A DNA stretch of 64,000 nucleotides, taken from contig NZ_CP107989.1 of NCBI RefSeq assembly GCF_041435015.1, forward strand, positions 2,542,001 to 2,606,000, read 5' to 3'. This DNA comes from Streptomyces canus. Its GTDB lineage: Bacteria > Actinomycetota > Actinomycetes > Streptomycetales > Streptomycetaceae. Numbering within the stretch: the first letter of the stretch is position 1; the number at the start of each line of letters is the position of its first letter. The notes beneath the pieces were generated by a model. It did no database searches and was not told the origin of the DNA. It saw only the letters and a program-made list of their open reading frames with translations. Positions 54,861 to 62,934 of the stretch are shown here, in pieces. The position numbers and the translations under genes were made by a program.

Positions 54861-55979
54861 GTGTCTACTTCCCCCGCCGCGTCCGGGTTCGGTTCCATGG
54901 CCGACACCGCCCCGCTCTCCCTGTGCGACCGTGAGCCGCACGTCCCCGCGGACCGGCTGGTCGCCGAGATGGTGCCGCCGCCGCGGTTCGACTCGGTGCG
55001 TTTCGACACGTACATCCCGGACCCGAACCAGCCCAGCCAGACCGAGGCCGTCCGGGTCCTCGCGGGCTTCGCGGCGGGCCTGTCCGGCGCACACGCGGTC
55101 GGCGGCGGCAAGCGCGGCTTCCTCGGTTTCGGAAAGGCGTTCGGGAAGGCGAAGGAGGCCAAGACCCCGACAGGCCCGCGCGGCGTCTACCTCGACGGCG
55201 GCTACGGCGTCGGCAAGACCCACCTGCTGGCCTCGCTCTGGCACGCCACCCCCGCCGAACCCTCCCTCAAGGCCTTCGGCACCTTCGTCGAGCTGACCAA
55301 CCTGGTCGGCGCCCTCGGCTTCCAGAAGACGGTCCAGACGCTCTCCGGCCACCGCCTCCTGTGCATCGACGAGTTCGAGCTGGACGACCCGGGCGACACC
55401 GTCCTGGTCTCCACCCTGCTCGGCAAGCTGGTCGACGCGGGCGTGGCGCTCGCCGCCACATCCAACACCCTGCCGGGCAAGCTCGGCGAGGGCCGGTTCG
55501 CGGCCGCCGACTTCCTGCGCGAGATTCAGGGCCTCGCCGCACGCTTCCGCCCCCTGCGCATCGACGGCGAGGACTACCGCCACCGCGGACTGCCCGAGGC
55601 GCCGGCGCCGTTCACCGACGAGGAGGTCGGCAAGGCGGCGTACGCCACCGAGGGCGCCTCGCTCGACGACTTCCCGAGCCTGTTGGCGCATCTCGCCAAG
55701 GTCCACCCGAGCCGGTACGGCGCCCTGACCGACGGCGTGAAGGCGGTGTGCCTCACGGACGTCCAGCCGGTGCCGGACCAGTCGACGGCGCTTCGGCTCG
55801 TGGTGCTCGCGGACCGCCTCTACGACCGCGAGGTGCCGGTGCTGGCCTCCGGGCTGCCCTTCGACCGGCTGTTCAGCGAGGAGATGCTGAACGGGGGCTA
55901 CCGCAAGAAGTACTTCCGCGCGATATCCCGGCTCACCGCGCTGGCGCGCGACGCGAAGGGCCTGGTCGAGGGCGCCTGA
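54861..55979 (+). CDS. zapE: AFG1-like ATPase, cell division protein ZapE
   Basis: 372 residues from GTG 54861; TAGCAT ends eight bases upstream, so the mRNA may be leaderless. AFG1/ZapE P-loop ATPase: RFDTYIPDPNQ near residue 50, Walker A GGYGVGKTHLL near residue 115, Walker B LLCIDEFELDDPGD near 170, and sensor ATSNTLP near 202. Length fits the family. It modulates FtsZ assembly in Gram-negatives; the streptomycete role is not established. Confidence 0.92.
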   Translation: MSTSPAASGFGSMADTAPLSLCDREPHVPADRLVAEMVPPPRFDSVRFDTYIPDPNQPSQTEAVRVLAGFAAGLSGAHAVGGGKRGFLGFGKAFGKAKEAKTPTGPRGVYLDGGYGVGKTHLLASLWHATPAEPSLKAFGTFVELTNLVGALGFQKTVQTLSGHRLLCIDEFELDDPGDTVLVSTLLGKLVDAGVALAATSNTLPGKLGEGRFAAADFLREIQGLAARFRPLRIDGEDYRHRGLPEAPAPFTDEEVGKAAYATEGASLDDFPSLLAHLAKVHPSRYGALTDGVKAVCLTDVQPVPDQSTALRLVVLADRLYDREVPVLASGLPFDRLFSEEMLNGGYRKKYFRAISRLTALARDAKGLVEGA

Positions 55980-56109
55980 GGCGCTTCTAACGCATCGAAT
56001 ACGCAAGATCAAGAGCCGGTTCGCGCCACGACCCGCCGCGCTTCAGCCTCTCTTCAGCTGGAAACGTTAAGTTAACCCTGCAAACAACTTTGCCGAGCTA
56101 AGGTGTTTC

Positions 56110-56142
56110 TTGACCAGTCATTGACCAGTGGTTGGTCTGGAC
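56110..56142 (+). promoter_or_regulatory. 11-bp direct repeats in the promoter of the small secreted-protein gene
   Basis: TTGACCAGTCA (56110-56120), TTGACCAGTGG (56121-56131) and the weaker TTGGTCTGGAC (56132-56142) form a head-to-tail array with 11-bp period, typical of OmpR-family regulator boxes. The second TTGACC is also a good -35, with TAGAAG (56143-56148) as -10. Confidence 0.5.
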
Positions 56143-56172
56143 TAGAAGCGTGAACTGCCGAGAGGGGGGCGC

Positions 56173-56565
56173 ATGTTCCGAGGTGCGACGGTACGGACCG
56201 TGCTGGCGGCCCTCACTGCCGTCCTTCTCGCGCTCCCCTTCTTCGCATCAACCGAGGAATTCGCAACCGCGCACACAGTCCGTCAGGCCAAGGCCAAAGC
56301 TCAGACCGGAACCAAGCTCTCCGGCAAGGCGGCGCGCGTCGAAGCATCCGGCAAGCGCCACTGCAACCACGTCGGGGACCCGACCGGTCCCCTGCGCACC
56401 CGCGACCGGCACCGCGCCGTCGACTTCGCCCCCGAGGGGCCCGAGCGCCCGCTGTCGGCTCAGGAGCCGGCGACCGCGCCCGAGCGGGTCGCAACCGGCG
56501 ATTTCCCCCTGTCGAGACCCTCGACAGCCCACGCTCCAGCGGCACTTCAAGTGTTCCGCTGCTGA
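56173..56565 (+). CDS. Small conserved secreted or membrane-anchored protein, function unknown
   Basis: 130 residues. A hydrophobic segment after VRTVLAALTAVLLALPFFA (about 7-25) looks like a signal peptide or anchor; the rest is basic then Pro/Ala-rich with Cys66 and a C-terminal Cys130. GAGAGGGGGGC precedes the ATG. I recall similar proteins in other streptomycetes, but no domain is recognisable. The region upstream (55980-56172) carries direct repeats and a promoter. The carbonic anhydrase gene follows 114 bp downstream. Confidence 0.72.
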   Translation: MFRGATVRTVLAALTAVLLALPFFASTEEFATAHTVRQAKAKAQTGTKLSGKAARVEASGKRHCNHVGDPTGPLRTRDRHRAVDFAPEGPERPLSAQEPATAPERVATGDFPLSRPSTAHAPAALQVFRC

Positions 56566-56606
56566 CGGCAGAGCAGTTCCCCCCATCTGTTCCCCCACCT
56601 GTCATG

Positions 56607-56667
56607 TAAGCCGACGCGCCCTCAATGCGCGCCAGGTAAGCCCGACGCGCCCCCATTGCGCGCCAGG
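56607..56667 (+). repeat. Tandem 30/31-bp duplication in the carbonic anhydrase leader
   Basis: Copy 1 (56607-56636) and copy 2 (56637-56667) both read taagcc(c)gacgcgcc, then a short variable part, then gcgcgccagg. The second copy ends at the AGGAGG ribosome site of the carbonic anhydrase gene. Each copy has self-complementary GCGCG runs. Confidence 0.85.
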
Positions 56668-56679
56668 AGGAGTCACCAC

Positions 56680-57258
56680 ATGCAGCCCCTCATCGACAAC
56701 GCCCGTACGTTCGGACAGCGCCCTGAGGAGTTCGCCCAGCTGGCCGAAGGCCAGTCCCCCCAGGTTCTGTTCATCACCTGCTCGGATTCCAGGGTCGTCC
56801 CGGCCCTGATCACGGGCGCCCGCCCGGGCGAGCTCTTCGAGCTGCGCACCGCGGGCAACATCGTCCCCCCGTACGCCTCCGAGCACCCCACCAGCGAGGC
56901 GGCCACCATCGAGTACGCCGTGGAGGTGCTGGGCGTCCGCGACATCGTGGTCTGCGGACACTCGCACTGCGGTGCCGTCGGCGCCCTGGTGCGCGGCGAC
57001 GACCTGGACGCCGTACCGGCCGTGCGCGACTGGCTCCATCACGCCACCCCGCGTCCCGCGGGCGCGGCCGAGGACCCGGCCGTGGCCGACGGCGTGCAGA
57101 GCCACGTCCTGGCCCAGGTACTGCGCCTGCGGTCGTACCCCTTCATCGACAAGAAGCTGGCGGAAGAACAACTGACCCTGCACGCCTGGTACTACGAGGT
57201 GCACACGGGCGCGGTGCGCGTCCACCGCACCGAGTCCGACGCGTTCGAGGGCCTGTGA
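56680..57258 (+). CDS. Beta-class carbonic anhydrase
   Basis: 192 residues from ATG 56680, with AGGAGG upstream. Zinc ligands Cys34 (CSDSR, with Asp36 and Arg38), His94 and Cys97 (HSHC), and the GNIVPPY segment. It interconverts CO2 and bicarbonate in the cytoplasm. The stop codon overlaps the GTG of the SulP transporter gene, so the two are translated together, which suggests that the transporter carries bicarbonate or another substrate linked to it. Confidence 0.95.
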   Translation: MQPLIDNARTFGQRPEEFAQLAEGQSPQVLFITCSDSRVVPALITGARPGELFELRTAGNIVPPYASEHPTSEAATIEYAVEVLGVRDIVVCGHSHCGAVGALVRGDDLDAVPAVRDWLHHATPRPAGAAEDPAVADGVQSHVLAQVLRLRSYPFIDKKLAEEQLTLHAWYYEVHTGAVRVHRTESDAFEGL

Positions 57259-58745
57259 TCGCCATGATGACCAAATACCCTCACCTGCGGCAGGACTTCG
57301 CCGCCTCCCTGGTCGTGTTCCTGGTCGCGCTCCCGCTCTGCGTGGGCGTGGCCGTCGCCTCCGGCGTGCCGGCCGAACTCGGCCTGGTCACCGGCATCGT
57401 CGGCGGTCTGGTCACCGGATTCATGCGGGGCAGCAGCCTCCAGGTCTCCGGCCCGGCCGCCGGTCTGACCGTCCTCGTCTTCGAGGCGGTCAACGAGTTC
57501 GGGCTGCCCGCCCTCGGTGTGATCGTGCTGTCCGCCGGAGTGCTCCAGCTCGCCATGGGCGCCCTCAAGCTGGGGCGCTGGTTCCGGGCGATATCCGTCT
57601 CGGTCGTCGAGGGCATGCTGGCCGGAATCGGCCTCGTGCTCATCGCCGGCCAGCTGTACTCGGCGGCCGGCCTGAAGGCGCCCACCTCCGGCATCGACAA
57701 GATCGTGGGGCTGCCCGGTGCCGCCCTCGACGCGCTCGGCAGCACCACGGCCCTTGCCTCGCTCGCCGTCGGCGCGGGCACCGTGGCGGTCATGGTGCTG
57801 TGGAAGAAGCTGCCCAAGAAGGCGCAGACCGTGCCGGGCGCGCTCGCCGCGGTCCTGCTGGCCACCCTGGTCACCCGGGTCTTCGGCCTGTCGATCGCCA
57901 CCGTCGAGGTGAACGGCCTGCTGGCGTCCATCCAGCCGCCCGGCAGCGAGGCGTTCGGCGAGCTGGCCAACCCGGCGATCTTCGGCACCATCCTCGCCTT
58001 CACTCTGATCGCCTCCGCCGAGAGCCTGTTCAGCGCCGCCGCGGTGGACCGGCTGCACGACGGTCCGCGCACCGAGTACGACAAGGAGCTCATGGCCCAG
58101 GGCGCGGGCAACGCGGTCTGCGGCGCGCTCGGCGCCCTGCCCATGACCGCGGTCATCGTGCGCAGCTCGGCCAACGTCCAGGCGGGCGCGAAGACCAAGG
58201 CCTCGCGGGTCATGCACGGCGTGTGGCTGCTGCTGTTCGCGGCCCTGCTGCCCTCGACGCTGGCACTGATCCCGCTGCCCGCGCTCGCCGGCATCCTGGT
58301 CCACGCGGGCTTCAAGCTGATCCCCTTCCGGGAGATCGTGTCGCTGTGGCGGGGCCACCGCGGTGAGGCGCTGATCCTGGTGGTCACGGCGATCTCGATC
58401 GTCGCGGTGAACATGTTCGAGGGCGTGCTGATCGGTCTGGCCCTGTCGGTCGTCAAGACCGCCTGGGAGGCCTCGCACCTCAAGCTGGAGATCATCGACA
58501 AGGGCGCGGGCCCCATCCAGGCCCATCTGTCGGGCAACGCGACCTTCCTGCGGCTGCCGAAGATCCTCGACAGCCTGGAGTCGCTGCCCCAGGACCGGCC
58601 CGTGGAGCTCGACCTCTCCGGTCTGCACCACCTGGACCACGCCTGCCGTACGGCGCTGGAGAACTGGGCCGAGCGGCACAGCGCGGTCGGCACCGAACCG
58701 GTCCGGGTCACCGAGCCCGAGCCGGTGAAGGCCACCGCTCCGTAG
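57255..58745 (+). CDS. SulP-family anion transporter with STAS domain
   Basis: 496 residues from GTG 57255 (GTGA overlap with the carbonic anhydrase stop). About 12 transmembrane helices in the SulP arrangement (LRQDFAASLVVFLVALPLCVGVAVASG at the start; the QVSGPAAGLTVLVF substrate region), and a short STAS-like domain at about 420-482 (VELDLSGLHHLDHACRTALENW). SulP proteins carry sulfate, bicarbonate or other anions; the coupling to a carbonic anhydrase favours bicarbonate. A strong terminator follows. Confidence 0.92.
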   Translation: MIAMMTKYPHLRQDFAASLVVFLVALPLCVGVAVASGVPAELGLVTGIVGGLVTGFMRGSSLQVSGPAAGLTVLVFEAVNEFGLPALGVIVLSAGVLQLAMGALKLGRWFRAISVSVVEGMLAGIGLVLIAGQLYSAAGLKAPTSGIDKIVGLPGAALDALGSTTALASLAVGAGTVAVMVLWKKLPKKAQTVPGALAAVLLATLVTRVFGLSIATVEVNGLLASIQPPGSEAFGELANPAIFGTILAFTLIASAESLFSAAAVDRLHDGPRTEYDKELMAQGAGNAVCGALGALPMTAVIVRSSANVQAGAKTKASRVMHGVWLLLFAALLPSTLALIPLPALAGILVHAGFKLIPFREIVSLWRGHRGEALILVVTAISIVAVNMFEGVLIGLALSVVKTAWEASHLKLEIIDKGAGPIQAHLSGNATFLRLPKILDSLESLPQDRPVELDLSGLHHLDHACRTALENWAERHSAVGTEPVRVTEPEPVKATAP

Positions 58746-58753
58746 CACTCCCC

Positions 58754-58789
58754 GCCTGGTCCGGGGCCGATCGTGGCCCCGGACCAGGC
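58754..58789 (+). terminator. Perfect hairpin terminator after the SulP gene
   Basis: GCCTGGTCCGGGGCC (58754-58768), loop gatcgt, GGCCCCGGACCAGGC (58775-58789): a perfect 15-bp stem. Confidence 0.88.
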
Positions 58790-58844
58790 ACCGGGCATAT
58801 CGTTACAGGAGTAGACATACGGACCTCTGGACGAGGAGGTCGGA

Positions 58845-59621
58845 ATGCTCCAGGAACTGTTGACGGCGGCCGTGGCGGCCGGTGCCGCGGGGTTCGTCTA
58901 CCTCACGGCGGCGGCCCGGGTCGTCAAGCAGTACGAGCGCGGGGTGGTCTTCCGCCTCGGGCAGCTCGCGGGTGAGGTGCGCGAGCCCGGGTTCACGGTG
59001 ATCGTGCCGTTCGTGGACCGGCTGCACAAGGTGAACATGCAGATCGTCACGATGCCGGTGCCGGCCCAGGAGGGCATCACCCGGGACAACGTGACGGTGC
59101 GCGTGGATGCGGTCGTCTACTTCCGTGTCGTCGACGCCGCGAGCGCCCTGGTCAAGGTCGAGGACTACAAGTTCGCCGTCTCCCAGATGGCCCAGACCTC
59201 GCTCCGTTCGATCATCGGCAAGAGCGAGCTGGACGACCTGCTGTCCAACCGCGAGAAACTCAACGAGGGTCTGGAGCTGATGATCGACAGCCCGGCCGTC
59301 GGCTGGGGCGTGCAGGTGGACCGGGTCGAGATCAAGGATGTGTCGCTGCCGGACGCGATGAAGCGGTCGATGGCCCGGCAGGCCGAGGCCGACCGTGAGC
59401 GCCGGGCCCGGATCATCAACGCCGACGCCGAACTCCAGGCCTCGAAGAAGCTCGCGGAGGCCGCCGAGCAGATGTCCGAGCAGCCGGCCGCGCTCCAACT
59501 CAGGCTGCTGCAGACGGTCGTGGCGGTGGCCGCCGAGAAGAACTCGACGCTCGTCCTGCCCTTCCCGGTGGAGCTGCTGCGCTTCCTGGAGAGGGCTCAG
59601 GAGCACCCGACCGGCACGTGA
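58845..59621 (+). CDS. Slipin/stomatin-like SPFH protein
   Basis: 258 residues from ATG 58845 with GAGGAGG upstream. One N-terminal transmembrane helix (about 5-25), then the SPFH domain (VVKQYERGVVFRLGQL ... GFTVIVPFVDRLHKV) and a C-terminal coiled-coil region rich in Ala/Glu (about 175-225). Slipins scaffold membrane microdomains. No NfeD-type partner protease is adjacent. Expressed alone, between two terminators or gaps. Confidence 0.93.
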   Translation: MLQELLTAAVAAGAAGFVYLTAAARVVKQYERGVVFRLGQLAGEVREPGFTVIVPFVDRLHKVNMQIVTMPVPAQEGITRDNVTVRVDAVVYFRVVDAASALVKVEDYKFAVSQMAQTSLRSIIGKSELDDLLSNREKLNEGLELMIDSPAVGWGVQVDRVEIKDVSLPDAMKRSMARQAEADRERRARIINADAELQASKKLAEAAEQMSEQPAALQLRLLQTVVAVAAEKNSTLVLPFPVELLRFLERAQEHPTGT

Positions 59622-59721
59622 CGGGCGGGGACACGCTACGCGCGTGGTTCCCGCGGGCCGACCCAGGTGATAGACACAGCGACGTCACAGTCCTGTCCGC
59701 CAGCAGGAAGGTTGCTCCGCC

Positions 59722-61089
59722 ATGTCCGCAACACGACGTCAGGTCCTGGCCCGCTCCGGCGCCTTGGGCGTGGGCATCGCCTTCACCGGTGCCCTCTCCG
59801 AACTCTTCGCCGGCACCGCCGCCGCCCAGTCCCTCGGCCACACCGGCTACGGCCCCCTCGTCCCGGACCCGAAGGGCCTGCTGGACCTGCCGAAGGGCTT
59901 CCGCTACAAGGTCCTGTCCCGCGAGGGCGACCCGCTCCGCTCCGGCGAGGGCAAAGTCCCCTCCCACCACGACGGCATGACCGCGCTGCCCGGCAGACAC
60001 GGTCGCGTCCACCTGGTCCGCAACCACGAGAACCGCCCCACCGCGGCCATCGCCGTCCCCACCGTCGAGGGCCTCACCTACGACCCGGCGGGCAAGGGCG
60101 GCTGTACGGCCCTCACGCTGGACTCCCGCAACAACGTGCTGTCCGAGCGGGTCGCCATCGCCGGCACCGCCGTCAACTGCGCGGGCGGGCACACTCCTTG
60201 GGGCACCTGGCTGACCTGCGAGGAGACCGAGGACAAGGCCGGCACCAACGGCTACGCGAAGGACCACGGCTTCATCTTCGAGGTCGACCCGGTCGACCCG
60301 CACCGCTCCGGTGCCGTACCGCTGACCGCGATGGGCCGCTTCCAGCACGAGGCCATCGCGATCGACCCGAAACGCGGCATCGTCTACGAGACAGAGGACG
60401 CCTTCCTCAAGCCCTTCGGTCTCTTCTACCGCTTCCTGCCCAACAGGCCCGAGGGCGGCCTCGGTTCACTGCGCGCGGGCGGCCGGCTCCAGGCGATGCG
60501 GGTGCCCGGCGTACCCGACCTGTCCGTGGTGCAGGAGACCGGCGCCTGCTTCGAGGGCATCGAGTGGGTCGACGTACCGGACCCGCTGGCCACCGAAACC
60601 CCGGTCCGGCTCCAGGACTTCGGCCCGAAGGGCATCACCCACGCCCAGAAGCTGGAGGGCTGCTACTGGGGCGGGAAGAGCGTCTACTTCGTCTCGTCGT
60701 TCGCGCACAGCGCCGACGGTTCGGCCGCCGACCACTACGGGCAGATCTGGCGCTACGACCCCTCGGCGCGCCGCCTCACCCTGGTGATCGTCTTCGGTCC
60801 GGACACCGACATCCAGCTGCCCGGCGAGTCCCCGGACAACATCTGCCTCGCGCCCAGCGGCGGTCTGATGGTGTGCGAGGACGGCAGCGGCGCCCAGCAC
60901 GTCTTCGGCGTGACGCGGCACGGCGAGGTGTACGCCATGGCCCGCGGGAGGCAGAACATCGGCACGCCCGAGGCACCGGAGTGGGGCGAGTTCGCGGGCG
61001 TCACCTTCTCCCCCGACGGGCAGACGATGTACGTCAACTGCTACACGCCCGGGACGACCTTCGCGGTGACGGGCCCCTGGCGCCGGTAG
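59722..61089 (+). CDS. PhoX/DUF839-family secreted phosphatase-like protein
   Basis: 455 residues. Twin-arginine-like signal TRRQVLARSGALGVGIAF (about 4-22) followed by an AAA cleavage site near residue 34. The remaining sequence is a DUF839 beta-propeller: NHENRPT, GGHTPWGTWLTCEETED with the conserved CEE(T) cluster, GRFQHEAIAIDP and ESPDNICLAPSGGLMVCED, residues used for calcium/iron binding in PhoX alkaline phosphatase. An exported phosphatase is the best call, but many members of the group are untested. No clear PHO box is seen upstream. Confidence 0.85.
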   Translation: MSATRRQVLARSGALGVGIAFTGALSELFAGTAAAQSLGHTGYGPLVPDPKGLLDLPKGFRYKVLSREGDPLRSGEGKVPSHHDGMTALPGRHGRVHLVRNHENRPTAAIAVPTVEGLTYDPAGKGGCTALTLDSRNNVLSERVAIAGTAVNCAGGHTPWGTWLTCEETEDKAGTNGYAKDHGFIFEVDPVDPHRSGAVPLTAMGRFQHEAIAIDPKRGIVYETEDAFLKPFGLFYRFLPNRPEGGLGSLRAGGRLQAMRVPGVPDLSVVQETGACFEGIEWVDVPDPLATETPVRLQDFGPKGITHAQKLEGCYWGGKSVYFVSSFAHSADGSAADHYGQIWRYDPSARRLTLVIVFGPDTDIQLPGESPDNICLAPSGGLMVCEDGSGAQHVFGVTRHGEVYAMARGRQNIGTPEAPEWGEFAGVTFSPDGQTMYVNCYTPGTTFAVTGPWRR

Positions 61090-61111
61090 CCGTCCCGCAC
61101 GACGGCGCGCC

Positions 61112-61142
61112 CCGGCCCCTCGGCGCAGGATCGAGGGGCCGG
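61112..61142 (+). terminator. Hairpin terminator after the PhoX-like gene
   Basis: CCGGCCCCTC (61112-61121) pairs with GAGGGGCCGG (61133-61142), a perfect 10-bp stem with an 11-nt loop. The remainder of the 267-bp gap to 61356 shows no gene. Confidence 0.8.
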
Positions 61143-61356
61143 ACCCGGACCGGAAGGGCCCCCGAAGAAGGACGCGAAGGGCAGCACGACGAAGAAGGTC
61201 CCACGACCGGTGGCGACCTCGCCCGGCGAGAGCTGCTGCGGGTACCCGGCGGCAAAGTGCTGGTCCCGCGACTGGGCGGTCAGCCGACTCCTCCTCGAAC
61301 ACCTGTCGGAGTTGGACCCGCTGCTCGAACGGTGAATACCGGGGTACTCGGGGCGC

Positions 61357-62874
61357 ATGAGCGAGAACCGGCACGTCAAGGGCTCGTACTGGCTGGAGAC
61401 AGCGCCCGGCGGACCCCGGTCGCCGCTGACCGAGGACCTTGACGTCGACGTGGCCGTGATCGGCGCCGGCATCGCCGGGCTCAGCACGGCGTGGGAACTG
61501 ACGCGGGCCGGGCGCCGGGTGGCGGTCCTGGAGGCCGGACAGGTGGCCGCGGGGGTCACCGGGCACACCACCGCCAAGCTGACCGCCCTGCACACACTGA
61601 TCTACGACAAGCTGCGCCGCACCCGTGGCCCCGAGGGCGCCCGGCTGTACGCCCGCTCGCAGAGCGAGGCGATCGAGCGGGCCGCCGGGATCGCGGACGA
61701 GCTCGGGGTCGACTGCGACTGGGAGCGGCGCAGTGCCTATACCTACGTCCGTGACCCGAGCCGCGCCGACGAGCTGCGGGCCGAGGCGGCGGCCGCCCGG
61801 GAGGCGGGGCTCCCGGCTTCGTTCGTGAAGGAGACCGGGCTGCCGTTCCCCGTGGCGGGCGCGGTGCGGGTGACCGGGCAGGCGCAGTTCCATCCGCGCA
61901 GGTATCTGCTGGCCCTGGCCGAGGACCTCGTCGCCTCCGGTGCGGCCGTGCACGAGCACACGGCCGTTCTGGGCCTCGAAGAGGGCGAGCCGTGCCGCCT
62001 GACGACCGACACGCGGGCGACGGTGACGGCCCGGGACGTCGTGGTCGCCACCCACTATCCGATCTTCGACCGTGCCCTCCTGTTCACCCGGCTCTCGCCG
62101 CGCCGCGAGCTGGTCGTCGCCGGGACGATCGACCGGGAACGGGATCCGGACGGTATGTACATCACGCCGGAGGAGGGCACCCGCTCGGTCCGTACGGCTC
62201 CCTGGGACGCCGACCGGCGCCTGCTCATCGTCACCGGCGAGCACTTCACGCCCGGCACGGGCGACACCCGCAGCCGTTTCGACCACCTGGGCGCCTGGGC
62301 TTCCCGGCACTTCCCCGACGTGGACCTCACCCACGCCTGGGCCACTCAGGACAACGACCCCACGGACACCGTGCCGCTCGTCGGCCCCCTGCACCCGGGC
62401 GCCAGGCACACCTACGTCGCCACCGGCTTCGGCGGCTGGGGCCTGAGCGGCGGAATCATGGCGGGCCGCCTGCTCACGGCGCAGATCACCGGCGAGAACT
62501 GCGCGTGGAGCGACCTGTACGACCCGCGCCGCCTGCGCTCGGCGGTCCGCGAGGCCCCGTCCTTCCTCAAGAACCAGGCACAGGTGGCCCGCCACTTCGT
62601 CGGCGACCGGCTGCGTCCCTCGCCCCCGCTGGAGTCCCTCCCGCCCGGGGAGGGCGCGGTCGTCCGGGTGAACGGCGACCGTCTCGCGGTGTACCGGGAC
62701 GACGAAGGCGCCCTGCACGCCGTCTCCCCGCGCTGCACCCACCTCGGCTGCCTGGTCTCCTTCAACGGGGCCGAGGACGCCTGGGAATGCCCCTGCCACG
62801 GCTCCCGCTTCGACACGAACGGCGAGGTGATCCAGGGGCCGGCGACCAAGCCACTGGAACGGCGGGACATCTGA
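61357..62874 (+). CDS. FAD-dependent amine-oxidase-fold (DAO) protein with C-terminal Rieske domain
   Basis: 505 residues. N-terminal DAO domain with VDVAVIGAGIAGLSTAWEL (about 30-48) and the TGHTTAKLTALH segment; C-terminal FAD segment GFGGWGLSGGIMAG (about 357-370). The Rieske domain (about 410-500) has its [2Fe-2S] ligands in CTHLGC and CPCHGS. This fusion is common in actinobacteria but has no assigned substrate; the Rieske centre would pass electrons to or from the flavin. ATG start, no signal peptide. Confidence 0.92.
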   Translation: MSENRHVKGSYWLETAPGGPRSPLTEDLDVDVAVIGAGIAGLSTAWELTRAGRRVAVLEAGQVAAGVTGHTTAKLTALHTLIYDKLRRTRGPEGARLYARSQSEAIERAAGIADELGVDCDWERRSAYTYVRDPSRADELRAEAAAAREAGLPASFVKETGLPFPVAGAVRVTGQAQFHPRRYLLALAEDLVASGAAVHEHTAVLGLEEGEPCRLTTDTRATVTARDVVVATHYPIFDRALLFTRLSPRRELVVAGTIDRERDPDGMYITPEEGTRSVRTAPWDADRRLLIVTGEHFTPGTGDTRSRFDHLGAWASRHFPDVDLTHAWATQDNDPTDTVPLVGPLHPGARHTYVATGFGGWGLSGGIMAGRLLTAQITGENCAWSDLYDPRRLRSAVREAPSFLKNQAQVARHFVGDRLRPSPPLESLPPGEGAVVRVNGDRLAVYRDDEGALHAVSPRCTHLGCLVSFNGAEDAWECPCHGSRFDTNGEVIQGPATKPLERRDI

Positions 62875-62904
62875 GCGGGTGACGTTGCGGCCGAGGTGAA
62901 ACTT

Positions 62905-62934
62905 AAATAGGACAATTTGCCCTATTTTCATACG
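62905..62934 (+). promoter_or_regulatory. A+T-rich promoter/palindrome upstream of the deacetylase gene
   Basis: Inverted repeat AAATAGG (62905-62911) and CCTATTT (62921-62927) with a 9-nt spacer; the right arm overlaps TATTTT (62923-62928), a -10 that ends six bases before GTG 62935. A very A+T-rich island in this genome, suited to a repressor. Confidence 0.55.

Noticed and set aside
61143..61356. Possible small gene between the PhoX-like and Rieske genes
   Set aside because: Frames here lack start/ribosome-site pairs and similarity; only the hairpin at 61112-61142 is convincing.
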